From Streptomyces liliifuscus (GTDB lineage Bacteria; Actinomycetota; Actinomycetes; Streptomycetales; Streptomycetaceae): a stretch of 64,000 bases of DNA. How positions within the stretch are numbered: position 1 is the stretch's first letter; each line of letters opens with the position of its first letter. A program made the position numbers and the translations under genes. Location of the stretch: the NCBI RefSeq assembly GCF_016598615.1, contig NZ_CP066831.1, positions 6,882,001 through 6,946,000 of the forward strand. Direction: 5' to 3'. The notes under the pieces are model-generated. The model saw only the letters and a program-made list of their open reading frames with translations, was not told where the DNA came from and did no database searches. Below are positions 32,686-42,570 of the stretch, in pieces.

Positions 32686-32802
32686 CCACCTCTCACCGCT
32701 GCCCCGAACAGGCCCCGATTGTTGCGGAGGGATGAAATCCCCTCCCGTCCGCGTTGGTGCCTTCCGGACGATCAGGATCGACTGGACGGATGGAAGGCAC
32801 TC

Positions 32803-35800
32803 GTGGCAACGCAGCGGGGATGGGCACGACGGCTGGCCGGGTACGCCTGGCGGTACCCGAAGGACGTCGTGCTCGCGCTGGGCGCCTCGCTCGTGGGCAT
32901 GGCCGTCATGGCCCTGGTCCCGCTGGTCACCAAGGTGATCATCGACGACGTCGTCGGGGACCACACGCGGGGCATGGCCCCCTGGGCCGCCATGCTGATC
33001 GGCGCCGGAGTCGTCGTCTACGTCCTCACCTACATCCGCCGCTACTACGGCGGCCGCCTCGCGCTCGACGTCCAGCACGACCTGCGCACGGAGATGTACG
33101 GCACGATCACCCGCCTCGACGGCCGGCGCCAGGACGAGCTGTCGACCGGCCAGGTGGTGGGCCGCGCGACCAGCGACCTCCAGCTCATCCAGGGCCTGCT
33201 CTTCATGCTCCCGATGACCGTCGGGAACGTCCTGCTCTTCGTGATCTCCCTCGTGATCATGGCCTGGCTGTCGCTGCCGCTCACCCTGGTCGCCCTCGCC
33301 GTCGCCCCGGCCCTGTGGGTCATCGCCAAGCGCAGCCGCTCCAAGCTCCACCCAGCCACCTGGTACGCCCAGGCGCAGGCCGCCGCCGTGGCCGGCGTCG
33401 TGGACGGCGCGGTCAGTGGCGTACGCGTGGTCAAGGGATTCGGCCAGGAGGACCAGGAGACCGGCAAGCTCCGCGAGATCGGCCGCAAGCTCTTCGCGGG
33501 CCGCCTGCGCACGATCCGGCTGAACTCCAAGTACACCCCCGCGCTCCAGGCGGTCCCGGCCCTCGGGCAGGTGGCCATGCTGGCCCTCGGCGGCTGGCTG
33601 GCGGTCAAGGGCCAGATCACCCTCGGCACCTTCGTGGCGTTCTCCGCCTACCTCGCCCAGCTCGTCGGACCCGTCCGCATGCTCGCGATGGTCCTCACGG
33701 TCGGCCAGCAGGCGAGGGCCGGAGCCGAACGCGTCCTGGAGCTGATCGACACCGAGCCGTCGATCAAGGACGGTACGAAACCGCTGCCCGCCGACGCCCC
33801 CGCGACCGTCGAGTTCGACGACGTGTCCTTCGCCTACGAGGACAGCCGCCCGGTCCTGGACGGCCTCTCGTTCGAGATCCGCGCGGGCGAGACCCTCGCG
33901 GTCGTCGGCTCCTCGGGCTCCGGCAAGTCCACGGTCTCCCTCCTGCTGCCCCGCTTCTACGACGTGACCAGGGGCGCGGTCCTCATCGGCGGCCACGACG
34001 TGCGCGAGCTGACCGTCGACTCGCTGCGGGCCGCGATCGGGCTCGTCCCCGAGGACTCCTTCCTCTTCTCGGACACCGTCCGTGCCAACATCGCGTACGG
34101 CCGCCCCGAGGCCACACAGGAAGAGGTCGAGAAGGCGGCCCGGGCCGCCCAGGCGGACCGCTTCATCGCCGCCCTGCCCGACGGCTACGACACCAAGGTC
34201 GGCGAGCACGGCCTCACCCTCTCCGGCGGCCAGCGCCAACGTGTGGCCCTGGCCCGCGCGATCCTCACCGACCCCCGCCTGCTGGTCCTGGACGACGCCA
34301 CCTCGGCCGTGGACGCCCGCGTGGAACACGAGATCCACGAGGCCCTCAAACAGGTCATGGCAGACCGCACCACACTCCTGATCGCCCACCGCCGCTCCAC
34401 CCTGAACCTCGCCGACCGCATCGCGGTCCTCGACGACGGCCGTCTCGCCGACATCGGCACGCACAAGGAACTGACCGAGCGCTCACCGCTCTACCGGCGC
34501 CTGCTCACCGACCCGGACGAGCTGGGCGGCGTATCACCCGGTCACGCCCGGCCGACCTGCCCGCAGGAGGACACCTCCGTACGGGACGAGCTGGACGCCG
34601 AGTTCGACGCCGAGCGGGGCGTCACCCCGCACCTGTGGACGGGCGACCGCGAGCCCAAGGACACCGCTCTCGACGGATCGCCCGCGACCCCCGAACTCCT
34701 CGCCCAGGTCGACGCGTTGCCCCCGGCCACCGACATTCCGCAGATCGACGAGGCGCGCGCGGTCACCCCGGAGGAGTCGTACGGCCTGAGGCGTCTGCTG
34801 CGCGGCTTCGGGCTCCCGCTGCTCGTCAGCCTCGGCCTGGTCGCCGTGGACGCGGGCATGGGCCTGCTTCTGCCGGTCCTGATCCGGCACGGCATCGACC
34901 AGGGCGTCTCCGAGGTCGCCCTCGGCGCGGTCTGGGCCGCGTCCGCGCTCGCGCTGGTGACCGTCGTCGTCCAGTGGGTGGCGCAGACCGGCGAGATCCG
35001 CATGACCGGCCGCACCGGCGAACGCGTCCTGTACTCACTGCGTCTGAAGATCTTCGCCCAGCTCCAGCGCCTCGGACTCGACTACTACGAGCGGGAGTTG
35101 ACCGGCCGGATCATGACCCGGATGACGACGGACGTGGACGCGCTGTCCACGTTCCTCCAGACGGGCCTGGTCACCGCGTTCGTCTCGGTCGTCACCTTCT
35201 TCGGCATCATGGTCGCCCTGCTGGTCATCGACGTGGGCCTCGCGCTGGTTGTTTTCCTGACGCTGCCGCCGCTGATCATCGGCACGTTCTTCTTCCGCCG
35301 CTCCAGCGTGAAGGCGTACGAACTCGCCCGTGAGCGCGTCTCCGTGGTGAACGCGGACCTCCAGGAGTCGGTGTCCGGGCTGCGGATCCTCCAGGCGTTC
35401 CGCCGCGAGGGCGCGGGCGGCAAGCGGTTCGCGGAGGGCAGCGACAGCTACCGCCAGGCCCGTATTCGCGGTCAGTGGCTGATCTCCATCTACTTCCCGT
35501 TCGTACAGCTGCTGTCGTCGGTGGCGGCGGCCGCGGTGCTGATCGTGGGCGCGGGCCGGGTCGACGCGGGCACCCTCACCACGGGTGCGCTGGTGGCGTA
35601 CCTCCTCTACATCGACCTGTTCTTCGCGCCCGTGCAGCAGCTCTCGCAGGTCTTCGACGGATACCAGCAGGCGACCGTCTCGCTCGGCCGGATCCAGGAG
35701 CTGCTCCAGGAGCCGACGTCGACGAAGGCCGCTGACGAGCCGCTCGAAGTCCTGTCCCTGCGCGGCGAGATCGCCTTCGAGGATGTGGACTTCGCGTACG

Positions 35801-36528
35801 GCGACGACGAAGAGGCCCTCAGCGAGGTCTCGTTGAGCATCCCGGCCGGGCAGACCGTCGCGTTCGTCGGTGAGACGGGCGCCGGGAAGTCGACCCTCGT
35901 CAAGCTCGTGGCCCGCTTCTACGACCCGACCGGCGGCCGGGTCACCGTCGACGGCACCGATCTGCGCTCCCTCGACATCACGTCCTACCGGCACCGTCTG
36001 GGCGTCGTCCCGCAGGAGGCGTACCTCTTCCTGGGCACGGTCCGGGACGCCATCGCGTACGGGCGTCCGGACGCGACCGACGCCGAGGTGGAGGCGGCGG
36101 CCCGCACGGTCGGCGCGCACGACATGATCGCCACGCTGGACGGCGGCTACCTCCACGAGGTCGCCGAGCGCGGCCGCAACCTCTCCGCCGGGCAGCGGCA
36201 GCTGATCGCGCTGGCCCGCGCCGAACTCGTCGACCCGGACATCCTGCTCCTCGACGAGGCCACCGCCGCCCTCGACCTGGCCACCGAGGCCCAGGTCAAC
36301 CAGGCCACCGACCGTATCGCGGGCCGCCGCACCACGCTGGTGGTCGCCCACCGGCTGACCACGGCCGCCCGCGCGGACCGTGTCGTGGTGATGGCCGACG
36401 GCCGGGTCGCGGAGGACGGCACGCACGACGAACTGCTCGCCCGGGACGGCCGGTACGCGGAGCTGTGGCGGACGTTCGTGGGGGAGCCCGACCAGGACAC
36501 GGCCGCGACCGTCGGTACGCCGACGTGA
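32803..36528 (+). CDS. Fused double ABC exporter (TMD-NBD-TMD-NBD)
   Basis: 1241 residues from GTG 32803 (GGAAGG just upstream; the protein then begins VATQRGWARRLAGYAWRYPKD). Two B-type exporter halves in one chain. NBD1: Walker A GSSGSGKST, signature LSGGQRQR, Walker B LLVLDDATS. NBD2: Walker A GETGAGKST, signature LSAGQRQL, Walker B ILLLDEATA. NBD1 therefore has Asp where the catalytic Glu is expected, and NBD2 has a changed signature, so one of the two ATP sites is degenerate, as in asymmetric exporters. A charged cytoplasmic linker (about residues 570-660) joins the halves. Likely a lipid, drug or secondary-metabolite exporter. Confidence 0.93.
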   Translation: MATQRGWARRLAGYAWRYPKDVVLALGASLVGMAVMALVPLVTKVIIDDVVGDHTRGMAPWAAMLIGAGVVVYVLTYIRRYYGGRLALDVQHDLRTEMYGTITRLDGRRQDELSTGQVVGRATSDLQLIQGLLFMLPMTVGNVLLFVISLVIMAWLSLPLTLVALAVAPALWVIAKRSRSKLHPATWYAQAQAAAVAGVVDGAVSGVRVVKGFGQEDQETGKLREIGRKLFAGRLRTIRLNSKYTPALQAVPALGQVAMLALGGWLAVKGQITLGTFVAFSAYLAQLVGPVRMLAMVLTVGQQARAGAERVLELIDTEPSIKDGTKPLPADAPATVEFDDVSFAYEDSRPVLDGLSFEIRAGETLAVVGSSGSGKSTVSLLLPRFYDVTRGAVLIGGHDVRELTVDSLRAAIGLVPEDSFLFSDTVRANIAYGRPEATQEEVEKAARAAQADRFIAALPDGYDTKVGEHGLTLSGGQRQRVALARAILTDPRLLVLDDATSAVDARVEHEIHEALKQVMADRTTLLIAHRRSTLNLADRIAVLDDGRLADIGTHKELTERSPLYRRLLTDPDELGGVSPGHARPTCPQEDTSVRDELDAEFDAERGVTPHLWTGDREPKDTALDGSPATPELLAQVDALPPATDIPQIDEARAVTPEESYGLRRLLRGFGLPLLVSLGLVAVDAGMGLLLPVLIRHGIDQGVSEVALGAVWAASALALVTVVVQWVAQTGEIRMTGRTGERVLYSLRLKIFAQLQRLGLDYYERELTGRIMTRMTTDVDALSTFLQTGLVTAFVSVVTFFGIMVALLVIDVGLALVVFLTLPPLIIGTFFFRRSSVKAYELARERVSVVNADLQESVSGLRILQAFRREGAGGKRFAEGSDSYRQARIRGQWLISIYFPFVQLLSSVAAAAVLIVGAGRVDAGTLTTGALVAYLLYIDLFFAPVQQLSQVFDGYQQATVSLGRIQELLQEPTSTKAADEPLEVLSLRGEIAFEDVDFAYGDDEEALSEVSLSIPAGQTVAFVGETGAGKSTLVKLVARFYDPTGGRVTVDGTDLRSLDITSYRHRLGVVPQEAYLFLGTVRDAIAYGRPDATDAEVEAAARTVGAHDMIATLDGGYLHEVAERGRNLSAGQRQLIALARAELVDPDILLLDEATAALDLATEAQVNQATDRIAGRRTTLVVAHRLTTAARADRVVVMADGRVAEDGTHDELLARDGRYAELWRTFVGEPDQDTAATVGTPT

Positions 36529-36618
36529 CCCGGTGGCCCCTTCCGCGCAACCATTCGCCGTACGTCATGCGTCCGTACATCAGTACGCCGATTGCTGCGG
36601 GCCGTGGAAGGGACACCA

Positions 36619-37011
36619 GTGGACATGGGCGTGATACGCCGACGTCTGGCGCTCGGCACCGCCCTGATGACCGCGTCGGGGCTGCTGGCGCTCGCGGGCC
36701 CGGGGGTGGGTGACGCCTCGGCGGCGAGCCCGTGCTCGGGGCGGAAGGTGCGCACGGTGCCCTTCTCCACCGGGTACGTGCAGGTCTACAAGAAGCGCGG
36801 CTACGTCTGCGCGGTGACCCGTCCCAAGAAGGTGGGCGCCCGCAAGTACATGATGGTGAGCGTGCGGGCGTGGGGGAACCAGGCGGTCCCCAACGAAGGA
36901 ATGTTCAAGAAGTACGCGGGCCCGGTGAAGGTGCACGCCGGCAACCGCTGTGTGTGGATCAAGGGCGCCGTCGGCTCGGGCTCGGTGAGCACGGGCTGGA
37001 TCCTCTGCTGA
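36619..37011 (+). CDS. Small secreted protein with four cysteines
   Basis: 130 residues from GTG 36619, which is six bases after GGAAGGGA; ATG 36625 is the alternative. Signal peptide (RRLALGTALMTASGLLALAGPG) cleaved near residue 36 (AS-AAS). The mature domain of about 90 residues has Cys in SPCSG, YVCAV, GNRCVWIKG and the last residue, ILC, enough for two disulfides. It is basic and beta-rich by appearance. No family recognised with confidence. Confidence 0.75.
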   Translation: MDMGVIRRRLALGTALMTASGLLALAGPGVGDASAASPCSGRKVRTVPFSTGYVQVYKKRGYVCAVTRPKKVGARKYMMVSVRAWGNQAVPNEGMFKKYAGPVKVHAGNRCVWIKGAVGSGSVSTGWILC

Positions 37012-37139
37012 ACGGACACTCCCGGCCGAGTTGTGCGATCTTCGTGCCATCCTGTCCGTAATGCACCCAACATCCCCTGGTGCGACAGCAGTTGCTCCGC
37101 TAGGTTCCGGCGGACATCTGCGTATTCAGGGGAGAACGC

Positions 37140-38597
37140 ATGCGCAAAACGCTCAGATGGCTGTTGTCTCTCGTGGTGCTGATAGGCACCGTGAGCACGG
37201 CCGGGGCGGCCACCGCCGCCCAGCCGGACGCCACCGGCACGAATGTCGTCACCGACGACGCGGCGGACATCAAGGACCGGCTCCTCGCGATACCGGGCAT
37301 GAGCCTGATCGAGGAGAAGCCCTACACCGGCTACCGCTTCTTCGTCCTCAACTACACCCAGCCCGTCGACCACCGGAAGCCGTCCAAGGGCACCTTCCAG
37401 CAGCGGATCACCGTGCTGCACAAGGACACGGCCCGCCCGACGGTCTTCTTCACCGGCGGCTACAACGTCTCCACGACCCCGCGCCGCAGCGAGCCGGCCC
37501 AGATCGTGGACGGCAACCAGATCTCGATGGAGTACCGCTTCTTCACTCCGTCCCGGCCCGCGCCGGCCGACTGGAGCAAGCTGGACATCTGGCAGGCCGC
37601 CAGCGACCAGCACCGCATCTTCAAGGCGCTCAAGCCGATCTACGACAAGAAGTGGATCTCCACCGGCGGCTCGAAGGGCGGCATGACCGCCACCTACTTC
37701 GAGCGCTTCTACCCGCGTGACATGGACGGCGTCGTCGCGTACGTCGCCCCCAACGACGTGGTGAACAAGGAGGACTCGGCGTACGACCGGTTCTTCGCGA
37801 AGGTCGGCACCAAGGAGTGCCGCACCCGGCTGAACGCGGTGCAGCGCGAGGCACTCGTCCGCCGTACGTCGCTGGAGAAGAAGTACAAGGAGGTGGCCGC
37901 GGCCGAGGGCTACACCTTCAACACCATCGGCAGCCTGGACAAGGCGTTCGAGGCCGTCGTCCTCGACTACGTCTGGGGCTTCTGGCAGTACGCGCAGGCG
38001 GCCGACTGCAACGAGGACGAACTGATCCCGCCGAACGCCAAGACCGCGACCGACGACCAGATCTGGAACTCGATCGACACGATCTCCGGCTTCTCGTTCT
38101 ACACGGACCAGGGCCTGGACCCGTACACGCCGTACTTCTACCAGGCGGGTACGCAGCTCGGCGCGCCGACCATCGTCTTCCCGCACATCGAGAAGAAGTA
38201 CATCCGCTACGGCTACCTGCCGCCGCGGAACTTCGTGCCGCGCGACATCTCCATGAAGTTCCAGCCCGGCGCCATGCACGACGTCGACGCGTGGGTGAAG
38301 CGCAACGCGAACCAGATGCTGTTCGTGTACGGCCAGAACGACCCGTGGGGTGCCGAGCCGTTCCGCGTCGGCAAGGGCGCGCGTGACTCGTACGTCTTCA
38401 CGGCCCCCGGCATGAACCACGGCGCCAACGTCGCGGGCCTCGTCCCCGACCAGAAGGCGCTCGCCACGGCCCGGATCCTGGAGTGGGCGGGCGTCGCCTC
38501 CGCCGCCGTCCAGGCCGACCCGGACAAGGCGAAGCCGCTGTCCAAGTACGACTCGAAGCTCGACAAGCGCAAGGTGGAGCGCCAGCTCAGGCCGTAA
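37140..38597 (+). CDS. Secreted prolyl-type tri/tetrapeptidyl aminopeptidase (PS-10, peptidase family S37)
   Basis: 485 residues, with a signal peptide of about 27 residues (LLSLVVLIGTVSTAGAATAA). Alpha/beta-hydrolase serine peptidase: nucleophile Ser178 in GGSKGGM, a possible acid in YGQNDPWGAEPF and His in GMNHGANVA. The N-terminal signature YRFFVLNYTQPVDHRKPSKG and the region EYRFFTPSRP match PS-10 peptidases. It would trim short peptides from proteins outside the cell. The GGGGAG site precedes the ATG closely. Confidence 0.86.
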   Translation: MRKTLRWLLSLVVLIGTVSTAGAATAAQPDATGTNVVTDDAADIKDRLLAIPGMSLIEEKPYTGYRFFVLNYTQPVDHRKPSKGTFQQRITVLHKDTARPTVFFTGGYNVSTTPRRSEPAQIVDGNQISMEYRFFTPSRPAPADWSKLDIWQAASDQHRIFKALKPIYDKKWISTGGSKGGMTATYFERFYPRDMDGVVAYVAPNDVVNKEDSAYDRFFAKVGTKECRTRLNAVQREALVRRTSLEKKYKEVAAAEGYTFNTIGSLDKAFEAVVLDYVWGFWQYAQAADCNEDELIPPNAKTATDDQIWNSIDTISGFSFYTDQGLDPYTPYFYQAGTQLGAPTIVFPHIEKKYIRYGYLPPRNFVPRDISMKFQPGAMHDVDAWVKRNANQMLFVYGQNDPWGAEPFRVGKGARDSYVFTAPGMNHGANVAGLVPDQKALATARILEWAGVASAAVQADPDKAKPLSKYDSKLDKRKVERQLRP

Positions 38598-38660
38598 CCG
38601 GCCGACGCGGCAATCGCCCTGCCGCGCCCGTCCGGTGGAGTCCTCGGGGAGATCCCGGGG

Positions 38661-39302
38661 CTACACCGGGCGGGCGCAGCCCACCGGCTTCGGCCCGCCC
38701 AGCTGGACGTACAACGCCGTCGAGGCAGGGCAGCCGGTGCGCTTCTCCACCGCCGCGGTCACCTTGAACTCCGGCGCCTTCTTGCCCGTGCTGTCGCACG
38801 ACGTCTCACGGACCTCGCCCTCGCCCGCGCTGTAGACACAGTCGCCCACGATGGTGCGGGGACCCCCGCCGCCGCCCGGGTCGCCCGGATGCGGGGCCTC
38901 CAGATTGCGCATACAGGCGTAGCCCTGCGGGACCGCGCCGTCGCCGTCCTCGTCGGCCGAGGGCTTCTGCTCGCTGATGTGCAGCACGAAGTCCGTGGTG
39001 GCGGGGCAGGGCGGACCCTCGCCGACCTTCCCGTCGTGCCGCGCGACCACCCGTGCCGCCGCCTTCTCGCTGGAGCACGGCACCTCGGTGAACGACTCGC
39101 GCCCGAACGAACTGCACTCGTCGATCGCGAGGAACACCACCCCGTATCCCGAGGCCCGCGTCGGAGCCGGAGTCGTCTCGTCCAGCTTGCGCTCCTCGGT
39201 CCCGGACGACTGCTGGCACCCCGTGAGCGCCGCCGCCACCAGCATCAGCAGCCCGCACACCATCCCCGTACGACGTGCTCCCACGCCCCGTCCATCGCGC
39301 AT
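38661..39302 (-). CDS. Hypothetical lipoprotein
   Basis: 213 residues from ATG 39302 (GGGGGAG upstream). Lipobox LTGC puts the acylated Cys at residue 29. The mature protein has several Cys (DECSSFG, VPCSSEK, GPPCPATT, YACMRN, GDCVYS, ETSCDS, TGCPAS) and a Pro/Gly-rich break in the middle. It resembles the exported Cys-rich lipoproteins that often pair with LppU-type proteins in Streptomyces, but I cannot name a family. It is convergent with the S37 peptidase gene. Confidence 0.8.
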   Translation of the reverse strand: MRDGRGVGARRTGMVCGLLMLVAAALTGCQQSSGTEERKLDETTPAPTRASGYGVVFLAIDECSSFGRESFTEVPCSSEKAAARVVARHDGKVGEGPPCPATTDFVLHISEQKPSADEDGDGAVPQGYACMRNLEAPHPGDPGGGGGPRTIVGDCVYSAGEGEVRETSCDSTGKKAPEFKVTAAVEKRTGCPASTALYVQLGGPKPVGCARPV

Positions 39303-39455
39303 GGCGCTCCCCCCGATCCCCCGGCCCAGCGTGACCCGTCGCGGCGGGCCCCGCCAGGCGTACGGGGTGCTTTGCGTCAGTTGGGGGCGGTGCGCCGGGT
39401 GTGCGGCGTAGGTCCCGTACGTCAGGCCCAGTAGGCGGGGCCCGATACGTGGGAG

Positions 39456-41267
39456 CTAGTACCTCAGACCGTGCCCGACGGGGTACAGCACCTCCGTCGG
39501 CTTGTCCGCCTTCTGCACCGGCACCGGCAGTTCGCCCACCGGGTCGGCACGCCCCGCGAGCACGCGCACGGCGGCGCGCAGCTCGACGTCCGTCCAGGAG
39601 TACGCCGCCAAGTAGGCCTTGACATCGGGCAGTTGGGCCACGTCGTACGGATTGCGAATGGCGAGCGCGACCACCGGGCGGCCGGTGCCGAGCAGCTGGT
39701 TCACGAGCGTCCGCTGACTGGAGGCGGCCGTGACGTTGTACGTCCCCACGAGCACCGCGTCCACGCCCTGGGCCGCCGCGACGGCCTTCGCGATGGTCGC
39801 GTCGGTGGGGGCCGTGCCCGTGGAGAGAACAGTCGCCGTGAAGCCCAGCTCGGTCAGCGCGGCGCCGAGCACGGTCGTGGGCGGCCCGGTGGTGCCGGAC
39901 GGCGAGGCGGGATCGGCCCCGACGACAAGAACCCTCCGATGCGTACGACGCGAAAGCGGCAGCAGCCCCCCGGAGTTGACGAGAAGAGTCGTGGTCCGCT
40001 CGGCGATGCGATCGGCGGCCTTGAGATGCGACGAGATCCCCACGACCCGGTCCACCCCGCGCCGAGTGACATACGGATCCTTCAGCAGCCCCAGCTTGGC
40101 CTTCAGCCGCAGCACCCGCAGGATCGATTCGTCGAGGCGCGCCTCCGTCAGCTCACCACCACGGACGGCCTGGAGGACCGCGTTCCAGGCGATGTCCAGC
40201 TTCGGCGGATTGAGGAGTTGATCGACACCGGCCTTGAGCGCGAGCACGGGCACCCGGTCGTCCCCGTACTTGGTCCGTACGCCCTCCATGCCCAGCGAGT
40301 CCGTCACCACGACCCCGTCGTAGCCGAGCCGCTCGCGCAGGATGCCGGTGAGGATGGGCCGGGAGAGGGTCGCCGGATCGCCGGACGGATCGAGCGCCGG
40401 AACCATGATGTGCGCGGTCATGATCGAGTCGATCCCGGCCGCGACGGCGGCACGGAACGGCGGCGCGTCGAGCTCGGCCCACTGGGCCTCGGTGTGCTCG
40501 ATGACGGGGAAGCCGTAATGACTGTCGGTCTCGGTGTCCCCGTGCCCCGGGAAGTGCTTGGACGTGGCGGCGACCCCGGCGCTCTGATACCCCTTCACCT
40601 GTGCGGCGACCAGCCCCGCCACCGCCTGGGGATCGGCGCCGAAGGACCGTACGCCGATGACCGGGTTGGCCGGGTTGACGTTCACGTCGGCGACCGGCGC
40701 GTAGTCCTGCCTGACGCCCATCGCGCGCAGTTCGGCCCCGCCGATCCGCCCCGCCGTCCGGGCGTCCGTGCGCGAGCCGCCGGCCCCGAGGGCCATCGCA
40801 CCCGGGAAGAGCGTGGCGGGCTTGCCCACCCGGGCGACGATGCCGTGCTCCTGGTCGGTGGAGATGAGCACGGGCAGCCCGCGGGGCTGTTCCAGCGCGG
40901 CCTTCTGAATGCCGTTGCTCAGGTCCGCGATCTGGTGCGGGTCACGGGTGTTGTGCGCCCACCCGAAGTAGATGATCCCGCCGACCCGGTACTTCGCGAT
41001 CAGCTCGACGGCATCGCGTACGCCGATCTCCTTGAGGTTGGCATCGATGTCGGCCTGGTCGGGCGCGGTCGCCGAGTGCCCGTACACCCGCATCACGAAG
41101 AGCTGCCCGACCTTCTCTTCGAGCGTCATACGGGAGATCAGGGCCCGGAGCCGCTTGTCGTCGTGCCTGCCGGTGTCGTCGTCCTCGGCCAGCGCCGGAC
41201 CGCCGACGGCGACGACCGCCGCCGCGCCCGCGGTCGCCGCGAGCAGCGTACGTCTGGAGGTGTGCAC
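39456..41267 (-). CDS. Secreted glycoside hydrolase family 3, beta-N-acetylhexosaminidase type
   Basis: 603 residues from GTG 41267, which follows GGAAGGAG. Twin-arginine signal: SRRTLLAATAGAAA. The (beta/alpha)8 domain carries MTLEEKVGQLFVMRVYG at the start, KHFPGHGDTETDSHYGFPVI (the His/Asp loop typical of NagZ-like GH3) and the nucleophile region GVVVTDSLGMEGV. A second alpha/beta sandwich domain (about 380-600) follows. It likely removes N-acetylglucosamine from chitin or wall fragments outside the cell. Confidence 0.9.
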   Translation of the reverse strand: MHTSRRTLLAATAGAAAVVAVGGPALAEDDDTGRHDDKRLRALISRMTLEEKVGQLFVMRVYGHSATAPDQADIDANLKEIGVRDAVELIAKYRVGGIIYFGWAHNTRDPHQIADLSNGIQKAALEQPRGLPVLISTDQEHGIVARVGKPATLFPGAMALGAGGSRTDARTAGRIGGAELRAMGVRQDYAPVADVNVNPANPVIGVRSFGADPQAVAGLVAAQVKGYQSAGVAATSKHFPGHGDTETDSHYGFPVIEHTEAQWAELDAPPFRAAVAAGIDSIMTAHIMVPALDPSGDPATLSRPILTGILRERLGYDGVVVTDSLGMEGVRTKYGDDRVPVLALKAGVDQLLNPPKLDIAWNAVLQAVRGGELTEARLDESILRVLRLKAKLGLLKDPYVTRRGVDRVVGISSHLKAADRIAERTTTLLVNSGGLLPLSRRTHRRVLVVGADPASPSGTTGPPTTVLGAALTELGFTATVLSTGTAPTDATIAKAVAAAQGVDAVLVGTYNVTAASSQRTLVNQLLGTGRPVVALAIRNPYDVAQLPDVKAYLAAYSWTDVELRAAVRVLAGRADPVGELPVPVQKADKPTEVLYPVGHGLRY

Positions 41268-41478
41268 GTGCGCTCCTTCCGGAGAGGGCCCGAAGGGCCC
41301 GTGGAGGGGCGAGTATGAAGGAAACTTCCAAGGAGTCACGGATATCCGGGAAATTTCTGCCAGTCAATAGCGCGGACAGCCGACACGGCGGATACACCCC
41401 GCCCGAGCCGTTCCCGCGAGGGTGCCCGAGGGCGGTCGCCGTACGCTTGAACCGGCGGCAGACGAGGGGACGGATGCC

Positions 41479-42261
41479 ATGTCCGAAGTGCCACGCACGC
41501 AATGCGCCGAGACGATGAACGCGCTTCGCGAGGAGCTGCAACGGGCGGCGGAGGAGCGGTCGACGGAGGGGTTACGCACGCACCGGGCGGACGGGAACGG
41601 GCCGGTGGAGGACCGACCGGTGGAGGAACCACCCCCCGCCGCCGACCTGGTGTCGGACTTCGAGCGAACCCTGGCCGACCACGAACGCAAGCTGGGCCCG
41701 GACCACCCCGACACCCTGCGCGCCCGAAGCAACCTCGGCGGCGCCTGCCAGCAGGCGGGACACCAGGATCGCGCAGTGCGGCTGTTCGAGGAGACCCTGG
41801 CCGACGGGGAACGAGTCCTGGGGCCCGACCACCCCGACACCCTCACCTTCCGGAACAACCTCGCGGGCGGCCACGAGGCGGCGGGCGACCCTGCCCACGC
41901 GATCCCGCTCTACGAACAGGCCCTGGCCGGCCGTGAGCGCGTCCTCGGCCCCGACAACCTGCTCACACTGCAATGCCGGGACAACCTCGCCCGGGCCCAC
42001 GAACTGACGAACGCCCCGGCCAATGCCGTTCCCCTCCACGAGCGGACCCTCTCCGACCGCGAACGCACACTGGGCCCCGGCCACCCCAACACGCTCCTCT
42101 CCCGCGGCAACCTCGCCTACACCCACCACAAGGCGGGCGACGGGCAGTTGAGCGCGGAGGGGTTCACGCACGCCCTGACCGACAGCGAGCGCCACCTCGG
42201 GCCCGACCACCCCGCGACCGAGCGCATCCGGCAGCTGCTGACCCACGTACGGAGTGCCTGA
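41479..42261 (+). CDS. Tetratricopeptide-repeat protein (kinesin-light-chain type)
   Basis: 260 residues from ATG 41479 (GAGGGG upstream). After a charged N-terminus of about 65 residues there are at least four 42-residue TPR units of the form LGPDHPDTLxxRxNLAxxxxxAG, with LGPDHP or a near variant opening each. No effector domain is attached, so it is probably a binding module. Isolated proteins of this sort are common in Streptomyces. The upstream 41268-41478 is shared with the divergent GH3 gene and contains both promoters. Confidence 0.82.
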   Translation: MSEVPRTQCAETMNALREELQRAAEERSTEGLRTHRADGNGPVEDRPVEEPPPAADLVSDFERTLADHERKLGPDHPDTLRARSNLGGACQQAGHQDRAVRLFEETLADGERVLGPDHPDTLTFRNNLAGGHEAAGDPAHAIPLYEQALAGRERVLGPDNLLTLQCRDNLARAHELTNAPANAVPLHERTLSDRERTLGPGHPNTLLSRGNLAYTHHKAGDGQLSAEGFTHALTDSERHLGPDHPATERIRQLLTHVRSA

Positions 42262-42570
42262 CACAAGAGGGGCCGCCATCGGCGCTGTTGGAGGGGGGCG
42301 CGCCGATGACGGCGTGCTGCCGGCCGCAGGCGGCGGAGAGGGTAAGTCAGCGATCGCAGCCAGCAGCGAGGCCGACACCGCACTGCGGAGACTCATCCGA
42401 CAGCATGCGAATTGGACGGCGGGTGGCGGGGATGGGTTCCCCGGATTCCGCTGATTCCCGGAAATTGGTACGGGTGGGCACGGGAGTGCACAACGGGGTT
42501 GGTGTGGTGCTGTTTTGGGCCGCCCGAACGCCGACGCGGTGGCGCTGATGTGATGGCGCCGACGTCGGTG
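42262..42570. other. Non-coding stretch between convergent genes
   Basis: About 310 bases between the TPR gene and the membrane protein gene. Open frames here have poor codon usage and no ribosome site. I see no strong hairpin. Confidence 0.5.
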
